A stretch of 64,000 bases of DNA from Pyrinomonadaceae bacterium (lineage in GTDB: Bacteria > Acidobacteriota > Blastocatellia > Pyrinomonadales > Pyrinomonadaceae), in contig JAIBCC010000022.1 in the NCBI GenBank assembly GCA_019694395.1, positions 1 to 64,000 of the forward strand, given 5' to 3'. Shown piece by piece: positions 25,668 to 34,705 of this stretch; the stretch's first letter is position 1, and each line of letters starts with the position of its first letter. Under the pieces are notes generated by a model. That model saw only the letters and a program-made list of their open reading frames with translations, did no database searches and had not been told where the DNA came from. Both the position numbers and the translations under genes were made by a program.

Positions 25668-26582
25668 CTAATCGGAAACAACTTTAAGCACATTTTTTAA
25701 TGCTTCGCGGTATTTTTCGCGCGACACAGTTGCTACGGCAAACTTTCGCCAATTTACTTCTTCATTAAAGGCTTTTAAAGTCGCTTGCCGTGTCTCTTCA
25801 TTTTCAAAGATACCAAAAACACTTGCTCCGCTTCCACTCATCAAGGCTAATTTTGCTCCACTTTCAAGCAATTTTTCTTTAGCACGTTTTATTTCGGGTT
25901 CGATTTCGAAAATTACCTTTTCAAAATCGTTTATCGGAGTTGTTTGCTGTAACCTGAAACTTTGAGCTTCGTTACAGCAAAGTTTGAGAATACTTTTTGA
26001 AGAATAATTTGTCAAGCGTGGTGCGTTAAGTTTGGCAAAGGCTGTTGGAGTCGGAACGCTGATATTAGGAGTCACCAGAACCACAAACTTCTCTTTAACT
26101 TCCTCATCCTCAATTATTTCTGCCCCGCGTCCAATTCCAAGAGCAGTTCCTCCAAAGAAAAAAAAGGGGACATCCGAGCCCAAAGATTTCCCCATTTCGC
26201 AGAGTTCCGTTCGGCTGATGTTCAACCCCCAAAGTTTTAATAATCCAAGCAAAGCAACTGCACAATCTGCCGACCCTCCTCCCAAACCTCCGGGCGATGG
26301 GATATTTTTTTCCAGATAGATTTCTGCACCTTTTTTTATCCCAAATCTCTTCTGCAAAAGTTTTGCAGCTCTAATTATCAAATTTTGCTCATCAGTTGGT
26401 ATATTTTGATCATTGCATTTTAAAATCAGTTCGGTGTGTTCGGAAAAACTTAAAAAATCACAAAGTGAAATAGTTTGAAATGCCGTGCAAAGTTCGTGGA
26501 AATTATCTTCACGTTTTCCTAGAATCCTTAAAAACCAATTTATTTTGGCAAAGGCTGGAATTTTGAAAGAATTTTGATTCAT
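25668..26582 (-). CDS. ispE: 4-diphosphocytidyl-2-C-methyl-D-erythritol kinase
   Basis: Fourth step of the MEP isoprenoid pathway, phosphorylating CDP-ME. GHMP-kinase fold: the N-terminal AFAKINWFLRILGKREDNFHEL contains the conserved Lys and the LR-DGYH-like segment, followed by the phosphate loop SPGGLGGGSADCAVAL and the third motif LMSGSGASVFGIF. The ATG at 26582 is the family-like start; an upstream TTG adds 12 unconserved residues. Directly followed by tRNA-Gln and prs. Confidence 0.95.
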   Translation of the reverse strand: MNQNSFKIPAFAKINWFLRILGKREDNFHELCTAFQTISLCDFLSFSEHTELILKCNDQNIPTDEQNLIIRAAKLLQKRFGIKKGAEIYLEKNIPSPGGLGGGSADCAVALLGLLKLWGLNISRTELCEMGKSLGSDVPFFFFGGTALGIGRGAEIIEDEEVKEKFVVLVTPNISVPTPTAFAKLNAPRLTNYSSKSILKLCCNEAQSFRLQQTTPINDFEKVIFEIEPEIKRAKEKLLESGAKLALMSGSGASVFGIFENEETRQATLKAFNEEVNWRKFAVATVSREKYREALKNVLKVVSD

Positions 26583-26664
26583 TCGTTTGAGTTTAAAAAA
26601 AGAAAGAGGACGTAGCAAATCAAATAACTAAATCCTCCACCAGTTTCTCTCTTTTATTTTGAAA

Positions 26665-27288
26665 TTATTTGACCATAAAAACCTGGGTGAAATAAATGGT
26701 TCCATCTTCAGCTATGGCAACTCCAATCCCGCCATCTCTCCACAATTTATTGAGAATATTGTCACGATGTCCGGGCGAAAGCATCCATTTTTCGTAGGCA
26801 AATTCAACCGGATTATCATAACCGCGATTATAGGCGATATTTTCTCCCAAAGCTGACCAATTTGTTATTCCAATCGAATCGGCTCGGTCACTTACCATCA
26901 TTCCATCCTGTCCCTGATGGCTAAAAAACTTGAATTTAGCCATATTTCCTGAATGAAGGCGGGCAACTTTTGCCATATCTTCGTTCCAATTGAGCGGACT
27001 CAAACCATTTTCAGCTCTGATTTCATTCAAAAGTTTGAAAGCTTTTTTCTCAAATTCGGCTGAGAATTGAACTTGACCTCCCTTATCAGAGTTTTTCTCT
27101 GATTTCTGGTTTACGACTCTGACGCGTTCAAAAGTTGATTTAACGTCCTTACTGTCGGAAATAATGTTGGTGGTGCTTGCTTTTAAGTTGTTTTGTGCAA
27201 ACAGGTTAGCGACAAAAAGTGTCGAGAGAAGAGTAAATTGTAAAAGTTTTAAAATACGTCGAACATTTAAAGAATTTCTATTTTCCAT
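26665..27288 (-). CDS. Exported CAP-domain (SCP/PR-1-like) protein
   Basis: Secreted or periplasmic protein with an N-terminal signal segment (LLSTLFVANLFAQ) and a CAP domain from about residue 80 to the end. The CAP motifs are LLNEIRAENGLSPLNWNEDM, then ARLHSGNMA, GENIAYNRG, and the final PGHRDNIL block with WRDGGIGVAIAEDG. The two His and the Glu that form the CAP cavity are all present. Bacterial CAP proteins are widespread but poorly understood; some bind lipids or act in the cell wall or spore coat. The gene is directly preceded by a GEMM-type cyclic-dinucleotide riboswitch whose 3' end abuts the ribosome site, so expression probably follows c-di-GMP or cGAMP levels. Confidence 0.88.
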   Translation of the reverse strand: MENRNSLNVRRILKLLQFTLLSTLFVANLFAQNNLKASTTNIISDSKDVKSTFERVRVVNQKSEKNSDKGGQVQFSAEFEKKAFKLLNEIRAENGLSPLNWNEDMAKVARLHSGNMAKFKFFSHQGQDGMMVSDRADSIGITNWSALGENIAYNRGYDNPVEFAYEKWMLSPGHRDNILNKLWRDGGIGVAIAEDGTIYFTQVFMVK

Positions 27289-27297
27289 TTAGACCCC

Positions 27298-27378
27298 ACT
27301 TCGGCAGCCTGACTATCTCAATTTTTGAGACTTTGGCTTTGCGTGTCCACATCACTGCGGAGTTGCCCTTTTCGGTTA
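27298..27378 (-). promoter_or_regulatory. GEMM-I cyclic-dinucleotide riboswitch
   Basis: Minus-strand RNA shows the GEMM core in order: AAAAGGGCAA, a P2 hairpin (TCCGC/GTGGA), the invariant ACGCAAAGCC, a P3 hairpin (TCTCAA/TTGAGA), and the closing GGCTGCCGAAG. The closing segment is followed within a few bases by GGGG and then the ATG of the CAP-domain gene, so control is most likely at translation initiation. GEMM-I aptamers bind c-di-GMP, and a variant class binds 3',3'-cGAMP; I did not assign the discriminating base with certainty. Confidence 0.9.
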
Positions 27379-27511
27379 AGGTTTCAGATAAATCACACGA
27401 ATTTATCCACTAATTTAATTTTCCAACGGACAGAAAATACGTCCGACAGCTAATATAAATTAATAATGAAAGAAAATTCCTTAAAATTTCATTAAAAAAT
27501 CTTTAATTTAA

Positions 27512-29518
27512 TTAATTGTTGTTGTTTTTGGCAATTTTTGCCATTAATCGTGAAACGGCATCGTTATCAGAAGCAAAATTTATGGCTTTTTGCCAAGCCG
27601 TTTTTGCCTGCTCAATTTTACTGAGTTTTAGGTAAAGGTCGCCCAAATGTTCATAACTGTTTGAGGATGATGGATTTAATCGCAAAGCTTCTTTCAAATA
27701 TTTTTCGGATTCTTCGAATTTTCCAAGTTTAAAGAAACCCCAACCCAAACTATCTAAATAAGACGGATTGTTGGAATCAATTTTGACAGCCTTTTTAATA
27801 AATTCGACGGCTTCTGCAATTTTTTCGTTTCGTTCCAACAAAAAATAACCCAAATTATTTAGAGCAATCGGATTTTCGGGTGTCCGTTTTAAAATATTTC
27901 TGAGGGTTTCCTCGGCAGTTTTAAAATCACCGGATTGATGTTGAGCGGTTGCCATTGAAAGAATCGCTAATTGTTTCCGGTCTTCGGTTTGTGCCAAACT
28001 TAATGCCTGTTGTGCCGAAATTATGGCTTCGCGGTTTCTTTTTGCCTGAGAATATAAACCGGAAATAAATAAATAATTACTGAAATCGTCATAATAAGGT
28101 GAAGGAACCGCAGGTTTATTTACAATCAAATTTTTAATTATTGCCACTCCGTCATCAACTTTTCCGGATTCGGTCAAAATTGTGGCTTCCGTGCGCATTA
28201 ATACATAATCTTCACCAAAAGAACGCCGCAGTGAACGAACTAAGATTAGAGCCTCTTGTTGCTTTTTTGTTTCTCTCAATAAAGAAATCAATTGTTTATC
28301 GGCAAAAAGATCGGATTTTCCAAGCAAGACCCTGGCGCGTTCAATGGCGGCTCTGGCTTCGGTTATTTTTCCGGCGTTTTTATATGTTTTGATAATTTTT
28401 TCAAAAACTCTGGTGGCAAAATCTCTTTGATCATCGGTAGTTAAGACCGTTTTCTCAATCCCGTAAGCCTTAAGGGCTTTTTCATATTCATTTATAGCTT
28501 CCTCGCTTCGGTTTGATTGATAATAAAAATCTCCAATGGTGATTTGTAAATTTGCAACGGAGGCATTATTTGATTCACCAAGATTTGAAATGGTTTTTCT
28601 CAGAGTTTTGATCGCATCTTCAAAATTTCCCGTTTTGGCTTGAACCTCTGCTAACATTTCTACTAAAACAAGGTTGCCGGAATTGGCAAAAACCGCCTGT
28701 TGCAGCATCTCAACCGTTTTTTGACTGGTTCCAACATCTCCACCCTGAATTGCCTGCCGTAATAAATCTATGGCTATCTCATTTTCCGGATCATCAGCCA
28801 CAAGTTGGCTCAAGACATCAATTGCTTCACGGGTTCGATTCACCTTAACTAAAGCTGCACCTAACTTTGTTCCGGCATTTTCAGCAGATAAATCCTCTTG
28901 CGCCCCAAACATTCTTCGATAAAAAAATGTTTCCAAGGAATTACTGGCAGCCATCCATTTTTTTAGAGCGGCAATATTTTCCTCGGTTTTATTGGTCTTT
29001 TCATAGAACTTACTTAAAAAAGCCCAGGCTTCGGCGTTTCGTGGATCCAGACGTGTTATTTCCTTCCATTCATTAATGGCTTTTTCGGTATAATTTGGAT
29101 CCAGAACGGTGCCGGTAATTCTGCTTCGGATTGAATAAATTCTGGCTAAAAGTTTATGCGCGCCAAAGTTATCAGGATTAATTTTTACTGCAATACCGGA
29201 CAACATTGCCGCATCTTCAATGTCTGAAAGCTCAGCCAAGGCGGTGTAGGCTTCGGATAAATTTGGATTTAACTCAATGGCTTTTTGAAGTGATTCTTTG
29301 GCTAATTTGGTATTAAGATTAATAACATTTTCAGGCACACCTTGCCTTCGGGTATTCCACAAATACCTTTGCGCTTCCAATAATTTTGCATAAGATTTTT
29401 CCTTGTTTTCTCTGGAAACTTCGGGTGTTGGAGATGTTTGAGGCTGGGCAAAAAGGTTTTGATAAAAAATACAAACCAAAATTAAAGCAATTAACAACAA
29501 ATATTTATTTTTTTTCAT
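27512..29518 (-). CDS. Exported TPR-repeat protein
   Basis: A 668-residue protein with an N-terminal signal segment (LLLIALILVCIFYQNLFAQ) followed almost entirely by tetratricopeptide repeats, e.g. NLSEAYTALAELSDIEDAA near residue 85, EDAIKTLRKTISNLGE in the middle, and a well-conserved final set (LGYFLLERNEKIAEAVEFI, then YLDSLGWGFFKLGKFEESE). The last repeats follow the W4-L7-G8-Y11-A20-F24-A27-P32 pattern closely. Such proteins scaffold envelope or cell-division complexes; the specific partner is unknown. It lies downstream of bamD, in the same direction, after a 119-base gap. It may help outer-membrane biogenesis, but this is inference from position only. Confidence 0.8.
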   Translation of the reverse strand: MKKNKYLLLIALILVCIFYQNLFAQPQTSPTPEVSRENKEKSYAKLLEAQRYLWNTRRQGVPENVINLNTKLAKESLQKAIELNPNLSEAYTALAELSDIEDAAMLSGIAVKINPDNFGAHKLLARIYSIRSRITGTVLDPNYTEKAINEWKEITRLDPRNAEAWAFLSKFYEKTNKTEENIAALKKWMAASNSLETFFYRRMFGAQEDLSAENAGTKLGAALVKVNRTREAIDVLSQLVADDPENEIAIDLLRQAIQGGDVGTSQKTVEMLQQAVFANSGNLVLVEMLAEVQAKTGNFEDAIKTLRKTISNLGESNNASVANLQITIGDFYYQSNRSEEAINEYEKALKAYGIEKTVLTTDDQRDFATRVFEKIIKTYKNAGKITEARAAIERARVLLGKSDLFADKQLISLLRETKKQQEALILVRSLRRSFGEDYVLMRTEATILTESGKVDDGVAIIKNLIVNKPAVPSPYYDDFSNYLFISGLYSQAKRNREAIISAQQALSLAQTEDRKQLAILSMATAQHQSGDFKTAEETLRNILKRTPENPIALNNLGYFLLERNEKIAEAVEFIKKAVKIDSNNPSYLDSLGWGFFKLGKFEESEKYLKEALRLNPSSSNSYEHLGDLYLKLSKIEQAKTAWQKAINFASDNDAVSRLMAKIAKNNNN

Positions 29519-29637
29519 TCAAAACCTCTTATTCTTTTTCCAAAATTATAACAAATTGTATTTTCAATAGGTAAAAAAATGCGTTTATTGCTAAAAAAAC
29601 AAAATTTATGGCAATAAACGCAAGATAATTTCAAAGA

Positions 29638-31137
29638 TTATTTTTCTTGTTTATCTTTTGGAACTTCTTTAATAATGGTTGATAAGGATTTTGGGATCTG
29701 CCCAACCGTTAAATCCCCTTGATTCTCAATAATTTGATCAATCAATTCAAATTTGGTTTTATCAAAATCCTTGGTCATTAAAACACCATTTTTATCAATT
29801 GTCATGGGATAAATTCCAAAAAACTGATTCTTAAAGTTGGTAATAAACGATTGCTTTTCCGGAGGCAACATATCTTTCTTTTCAGGATTTGGAAGCGGAA
29901 TTGAAGCTCCCATTAAACGTAATTGTTCTTTTGCCTTTTCAACATAATCGCTATATGGGTAATCCCGAACCAGTCTTTGATAATATTTAATTGCCTCGTC
30001 GGTTTCTTCTTCTATTTGATAAGTTACCGCAATTTTGTAAAGCGGTTCATCCATAAAAGTAAAATTCGGATATTTTTCCAAAATTTCACGATACCGCGAT
30101 TGTGCGCCTTTCAAACCCTGCTTTTGTTGACTGACAGAAAGGGTATAGTAATAATTTGCAATGTTTAAATTGTGCAAACCTAAATTATCCTGAACTTCCT
30201 GCATTCTTTTTTCAGCTTCTTTAGCAACAGAAGAATTAGGATATTGCTGGAAAAAGGCTTTAAGCCGTTGCTCGGCACGTTTGGCGCGGGTAGAATCCCG
30301 ATCGGGTAATCCGATTTGGCGCATTTCACACTCGGCAATTTTTAGTAAAACCTTATCCGCCAAAGGATGTGTTGGGAAAAAGGTCAACCAATCCTGGTAG
30401 CCTGCAGCCGCCTGAATTAAATTACTTGATTCACCTTCCAAATAAAATGAATCGGCAACGGCTAATTTTGCCATCGGCAAATAGGGTGAGTCAGGATAAG
30501 TTGTAATGATGGTTTGAAAAAGTAACCGTCCGACCTCGTAATTTGATTTACGAATTTCACGAGTTGCGACAATAAAAAGTTCTCTATCACGACCAGGAGT
30601 AACCTCGCCGATAAGTTGTTCATATTCATCGTTGCCGCCACCGAAAAGTCCCAAAAACTTTCCTTTCTTTTTAACCTCACGTTTTTCCCCAACAGTTGAT
30701 TTTGGTTGAGAACGTTGAGTCGCGGTTTCGGTTAGTGCGGTATCCACCCGCATATTGAGTTCCCCTACTGCCAATTCAGCCTGATCAATATCGGATGAAT
30801 CATATTTTTCAGAGCGATCCACCTTTCCCCGTAAATTACTTACCTCGGATTGCATTTTAGATACTTCCTTGTCCAAAGATTGTAATCTTCCTAAGGGAGT
30901 TTCAAGATTCGACTTGTTGTCTTTTTTGTTTTTATCGTCCTTAACTTCTTTCGCATCATCCTTTAAGGTTGAAATCGCATTGGCTAAAGATTTTCTCATT
31001 GTGTCAAGTTTTTGACGCATTATCTCAAGTCTTTGCGAAATAGTTCCGTCACCCGGTTTTTGTGCCAAATTTGGAACTACCAAACTTAAAATCAAAGTTA
31101 AACCTAACAAAATTGTTTTATTTTTTCTGAAAAACAT
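29638..31137 (-). CDS. bamD: BamD-type outer membrane assembly protein with N-terminal coiled-coil extension
   Basis: Periplasmic TPR-fold protein related to BamD of the beta-barrel assembly machinery. A signal peptide ends near VPNLAQ; no lipobox Cys is present. Residues about 30-130 form a charged coiled coil of the YbgF/CpoB kind (EIMRQKLDTMRKSLANAIS, then LDKEVSKMQSEVSNLRGKV). The TPR part from about 170 has the family motifs GRLLFQTIITTYPDSPYLPMA, FLTFFPTHPLADKV-like and YYQRLVRDYPYSDYVEKAKEQL. At 499 residues it is about twice canonical BamD (about 245), so it may equally be a BamD/CpoB-like hybrid. It lies in a conserved-looking set with rpe and a PASTA protein. Confidence 0.75.
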   Translation of the reverse strand: MFFRKNKTILLGLTLILSLVVPNLAQKPGDGTISQRLEIMRQKLDTMRKSLANAISTLKDDAKEVKDDKNKKDNKSNLETPLGRLQSLDKEVSKMQSEVSNLRGKVDRSEKYDSSDIDQAELAVGELNMRVDTALTETATQRSQPKSTVGEKREVKKKGKFLGLFGGGNDEYEQLIGEVTPGRDRELFIVATREIRKSNYEVGRLLFQTIITTYPDSPYLPMAKLAVADSFYLEGESSNLIQAAAGYQDWLTFFPTHPLADKVLLKIAECEMRQIGLPDRDSTRAKRAEQRLKAFFQQYPNSSVAKEAEKRMQEVQDNLGLHNLNIANYYYTLSVSQQKQGLKGAQSRYREILEKYPNFTFMDEPLYKIAVTYQIEEETDEAIKYYQRLVRDYPYSDYVEKAKEQLRLMGASIPLPNPEKKDMLPPEKQSFITNFKNQFFGIYPMTIDKNGVLMTKDFDKTKFELIDQIIENQGDLTVGQIPKSLSTIIKEVPKDKQEK

Positions 31138-31207
31138 AAATACCTTTCCAATTTTATATTTTTGGATTTAGAATTTGACTTCCTTGAAATTCAAATTCCT
31201 ATGATTT

Positions 31208-31870
31208 TTAGACCCAAACAGATGCCGCTTCAATTAAATCGGCAACTGCTTTTGCTGGATCATTTTTTCCATACACGGCTGAACCCGCCACAAGAATTTC
31301 CGCCCCGGCTTCAACAACTTGAGAAATATTATCCACATCAATCCCGCCGTCAATCTCAATTTTGGTTGACAAGTTCCTTTCGCTAATCATCCATTTCAGC
31401 TTTTTCACTTTATCCAAAGCAGTTTGAATAAATTTTTGTCCGCCAAATCCGGGATTTACAGACATAATCAAAATAAAATCTGCAAAGGGTAATGCTTCCT
31501 CAAGTGAAATCAGTGGTGTTGCCGGATTAATGGCAATTCCCGCTTTTCCGCCTGCCTCTCGAATCGCGGTTAAAGTTCTATGAAGATGAACATCCGCCTC
31601 TACATGAACTGAAACCATTGAAGCTCCCGCCTCGACAAACTGAACGGCATAACGGCTTGGTTCTTCAATCATCAAATGGCAATCAATTGGAATCTTTGCA
31701 ATTTTAGCCAGAGATTTAACCACAGGAAGCCCAATTGTAATATTCGGAACAAATTTTCCATCCATTACATCAACGTGTAAAACGCCGGCACCGCCCTTCT
31801 CGACTGCTCTGATCTCTTCGCCTAATTTAGAAAAATCCGCTGAAAGAATTGATGGAGCTATTTCAATCAT
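31208..31870 (-). CDS. rpe: Ribulose-phosphate 3-epimerase
   Basis: Interconverts ribulose-5-phosphate and xylulose-5-phosphate in the pentose phosphate pathway. A 220-residue (beta/alpha)8 barrel with all active-site motifs: APSILSADFSKLGEE, LHVDVMDGKFVPNITIG (metal-binding His and Asp), DCHLMIEEP, VNPGFGGQKFI, and EIDGGIDVDNI. Followed by bamD and preceded by a PASTA-domain gene. Confidence 0.97.
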   Translation of the reverse strand: MIEIAPSILSADFSKLGEEIRAVEKGGAGVLHVDVMDGKFVPNITIGLPVVKSLAKIAKIPIDCHLMIEEPSRYAVQFVEAGASMVSVHVEADVHLHRTLTAIREAGGKAGIAINPATPLISLEEALPFADFILIMSVNPGFGGQKFIQTALDKVKKLKWMISERNLSTKIEIDGGIDVDNISQVVEAGAEILVAGSAVYGKNDPAKAVADLIEAASVWV

Positions 31871-31946
31871 CTTTTATTTTGGTTTTGTCCTTTACTTTGT
31901 TGCCAAATAAACAATAACGGTTGCTTTTGAGCGAATTGATTAAATT

Positions 31947-32618
31947 TTATGGAACAACCCGCCGATTACGCACATCTCCACCAGTCGGTGTTTTAGTTGC
32001 CGCCGGTTTCGGAGAACTGGTCGGTGTAGTTGTGGTTTTATTTGCCGAATTTGGTTTTTCCGTGGTTGTAGTTGTTCCGCTGTTGGAACCTGGTTTGGTC
32101 GAATTGTTTGTTTCTCCACTGGTCACATTTGCGTTAGCATTTTTGTTGGCTTTATTAGCTGCCACGTCTCTCGAAGTTTGTGCCGGTTTCTTAACATTGG
32201 CGTTTTTATTGGTCTTTTTAGGTGCATTGTCCAGATCATCATCGCTGACTGGAATATCATCGCCATTTTTGTTGACAGTTGCCGGGGCTTCCGTGCTTTC
32301 AGGGTTGACCTGGCTGACAACCACAAAAATCACCTGACCCGTTTTCACCGGATCACCAGCTTTCGGGGATTGTTCCAAAACGGTGTTGGCTTTTTCCTGA
32401 CTGTAACGTAAGGCTCTTTTCTTGATTTTCAAACCAAGTTCAGTTAGTTCTTTTTCGCTTTGATTGAAGTCTTTTCCTACAATTTCAGGAACTTTAACTT
32501 CTTGCCCTTGTAACGAGAGATAAACCACGCCTAACAGACCGACCAGAAATGCGCCCGCTAAAGCAACTACTATAAACAATTTACCGATTGCCGAAGCACC
32601 TGATTTTATGAATCCCAC
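31947..32618 (-). CDS. Single-pass membrane protein with one PASTA domain
   Basis: A 223-residue protein with one membrane helix near the N-terminus (about 15-35, LFIVVALAGAFLVGLLGVVYL), one PASTA domain (about 38-105: VKVPEIVGKDFNQSEKEL, then VLEQSPKAGDPVKTGQVIFV) and a disordered C-terminal half made almost only of Asn, Thr, Lys, Ser, Ala and Pro. PASTA domains bind muropeptides or beta-lactams in Ser/Thr kinases and PBPs, but here no kinase domain is present. The gene sits between rsmB and rpe, an arrangement seen in related bacteria by recollection. Role unknown; cell-wall sensing is a possibility. Confidence 0.8.
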   Translation of the reverse strand: MGFIKSGASAIGKLFIVVALAGAFLVGLLGVVYLSLQGQEVKVPEIVGKDFNQSEKELTELGLKIKKRALRYSQEKANTVLEQSPKAGDPVKTGQVIFVVVSQVNPESTEAPATVNKNGDDIPVSDDDLDNAPKKTNKNANVKKPAQTSRDVAANKANKNANANVTSGETNNSTKPGSNSGTTTTTEKPNSANKTTTTPTSSPKPAATKTPTGGDVRNRRVVP

Positions 32619-32717
32619 TTTATTTATTTATCCTTAATAGACCGAAAGAATTAACTGGAAAGTTTAACATTTTTTTAGTTTATTTGACGAGTAGAAAGCA
32701 AATGAACAAAAAAAAAT

Positions 32718-33938
32718 TTATACTTTTTTCAATACTGCAATAAAAAAACCATCCATCTCATCCCGTTGGGGGAAAGTTCTGGCAAAATTTTCTTTAAGTA
32801 AAAATTTTTGGTTTATTTTTGGCGAAATAATTTCAAAATCATTATTTTCTTCCAAAAAACTTGCTATAACTTGTTCGTTTTCCTCGGTTTCAAGCGAACA
32901 AGTTGAATAAATCAAAGAACCACCCTTTTTAAGGAGTTTTGATGCGTTAGAAAGTATTTTTAGTTGTTTGCAAGATAATTCGGCAAAATCATTTTGCTCC
33001 AGAAAGTAACGGATCTCCGGATTATGGCGGATCGTTCCTGTTCCTGAACAAGGGGCATCCACTAAAATTTTGTCAAAACAATTTTCCTGAAAAGGTAAAG
33101 CTTTTTCAGCGTCGTATTGAACTAATTGGACATTTTTTAATCCTTGTTTTTTGCAGGAGTTTTGGGCGATTTTTAACCTTTTAAAGTTAAAATCTCCGCC
33201 AAAAAAGTTTTGGTTTTGATTTTGAGTTGCAATCATTGAAAGTTTGCTTGCCGGGGCGCAACAGACATCCAAAAACTTCTCATTTGGTTGTAAATCAATT
33301 GTTTCAGCTACCAGTTGCGAACCTTTGTCCTGAAAATAGATTTCACCTTTTTTTGCCAATTCAAATAAAGATTGATTTTCAAAATTATTTATACTTTTTG
33401 CCGTTAAACGGTAATCCAAACTTGGGGTTTCATTATTTGCTTTTGCCAACTTTGCAGTTTCTTCAACTCCAAAATCGGCTATCCATTTTTCGATCAGCCA
33501 ACGCGGATGAGAAGTTTGAATTGAAATCTCTTCAACTTTGTCAACAAAATTTAGGTCAACGTTTTTTTGTGAAATTTTTCGTAAAACGGCATTTACTAAG
33601 CCTTTTGCTGAGGTTTTTTTTGCTTTTTGAACCAGATTTACCGATTCGTTGATGGCAGAATAGGCAGGAATCCGGTCAAGAAAGCGGATTTGATAAATTC
33701 CCATTCGTAGAGAAATTTTGACTTCCCTATCCAATTTTTTTGAAATATATTGCTCAATAATTTTGTCAATCAAAATTTGATTTCGAAGAGTTCCAAGGGT
33801 TAATTCATGACAAAGTCCACGGTCTTTTTCGCTTAATTTTTCTTCGTAAAGAGGTAACAGTGCAGAAGAAAATGCTTTTTCAACTTCAATCCGATTGAGA
33901 ATTTCAAAACTTGCTAAACGAGCGGGTGAAATATTCAT
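32718..33938 (-). CDS. rsmB: 16S rRNA (cytosine(967)-C5)-methyltransferase RsmB
   Basis: SAM-dependent m5C methyltransferase acting on 16S rRNA. The N-terminal NusB-like RNA-binding domain (about 1-140, SPARLASFEILNRIE, then RILD-like segments) is followed by the RsmB/Nop catalytic domain: SAM motif FLDVCCAPASKLSMIA, then DAPCSGTGTIRHNPEI (the releasing Cys) and IYSTCSLE (catalytic Cys, about residue 345). The usual APGGKT motif reads APASKLS here, a mild deviation that keeps the Lys. The ATG overlaps the stop of trhO by four bases, so the two are coupled. Confidence 0.93.
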   Translation of the reverse strand: MNISPARLASFEILNRIEVEKAFSSALLPLYEEKLSEKDRGLCHELTLGTLRNQILIDKIIEQYISKKLDREVKISLRMGIYQIRFLDRIPAYSAINESVNLVQKAKKTSAKGLVNAVLRKISQKNVDLNFVDKVEEISIQTSHPRWLIEKWIADFGVEETAKLAKANNETPSLDYRLTAKSINNFENQSLFELAKKGEIYFQDKGSQLVAETIDLQPNEKFLDVCCAPASKLSMIATQNQNQNFFGGDFNFKRLKIAQNSCKKQGLKNVQLVQYDAEKALPFQENCFDKILVDAPCSGTGTIRHNPEIRYFLEQNDFAELSCKQLKILSNASKLLKKGGSLIYSTCSLETEENEQVIASFLEENNDFEIISPKINQKFLLKENFARTFPQRDEMDGFFIAVLKKV

Positions 33939-34693
33939 TTTTTCTGTGGCGGATTGAGGGTTGTCGGGCGCAAATCTTCGCTTGAGCCTTGTTGCAAACT
34001 ATGATTCAACGCAATCCGATCATCGAACACGAAACATTCACCTTCCCAAAGACTTTCATTTGGAGCCATTTCTTCCAAATATTTAAGAATGCCGCCCTCA
34101 AGTTGGTAAACCTCTTCAAAACCTTGCGCTTTCATATAAGGAGCAAATTTTTCACAACGAATTCCGCCGGTGCAAAACATTGCAATTTTTTTATGTTCCT
34201 GCGGATTAAAATTTTCCGCGACAAATTTTGGCAAATCGCTGAATTTTTCGATCTTTGGATTTATCGCACCTTTGAAAGTTCCGATTTCAAATTCGTAATC
34301 GTTGCGGGTATCTAATACGATTGTTTCTTTATCAGAAATTATGGAGTTCCAATCTTCAGATTTAGTATGAGTTCCCGCCCCTAACTCAATTTCAACCGGT
34401 TGACGCAGCATGACTATCTCCTTTTTGATTCGCACCTTTGCTTTCAAAAAGGGTTGCTGGCTGTGATAGGAACTTTTAAATTTCAAATTCGTTTCAAAAA
34501 CTTCTTCCAGAATATTTATAAATTTTGAAATATTATCCGGTAGTCCCGAAATAGTTGAATTATAACCTTCTTCTGCAATCAAAATTGTTCCGAGAATTGA
34601 ATTTTCTTCCATTGCTTCCTTGAGTTTAACTTTAATATACTCAAGATTTGCAAGTCTTTTGAACTCGTAAAATGTGATAATCTGGTATTCCAT
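33935..34693 (-). CDS. trhO: tRNA uridine(34) hydroxylase (rhodanese-type)
   Basis: TrhO/YceA-type enzyme that hydroxylates U34 of some tRNAs. It has an N-terminal acylphosphatase-like domain (LKEAMEENSILGTILIAEEGYN in part) and a rhodanese domain with VLDTRNDYEFEIGTFKGA and the active-site loop MFCTGGIRCEKF (Cys near residue 173). The C-terminal zinc-binding part found in longer homologues is short: at 252 residues the protein ends soon after GECFVFDDRI, with a Pro/Gln tail. The four-base overlap with rsmB and twelve-base gap to fmt place it in a tRNA/rRNA/translation-start operon. Confidence 0.9.
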   Translation of the reverse strand: MEYQIITFYEFKRLANLEYIKVKLKEAMEENSILGTILIAEEGYNSTISGLPDNISKFINILEEVFETNLKFKSSYHSQQPFLKAKVRIKKEIVMLRQPVEIELGAGTHTKSEDWNSIISDKETIVLDTRNDYEFEIGTFKGAINPKIEKFSDLPKFVAENFNPQEHKKIAMFCTGGIRCEKFAPYMKAQGFEEVYQLEGGILKYLEEMAPNESLWEGECFVFDDRIALNHSLQQGSSEDLRPTTLNPPQKK

Positions 34694-34705
34694 AAAATTT
34701 TAATA

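Noticed and set aside
27394..27450. Short CGGAC/GTCCG hairpin after the riboswitch on the plus-strand side
   Set aside because: Only five base pairs and no T-run; too weak to list as a terminator.
31921..32337. Plus-strand frame of 138 codons opposite the PASTA protein
   Set aside because: It is the mirror of the Asn/Thr/Lys-rich tail of the PASTA gene, gives only Val/Leu-rich low complexity, and has no ribosome site.
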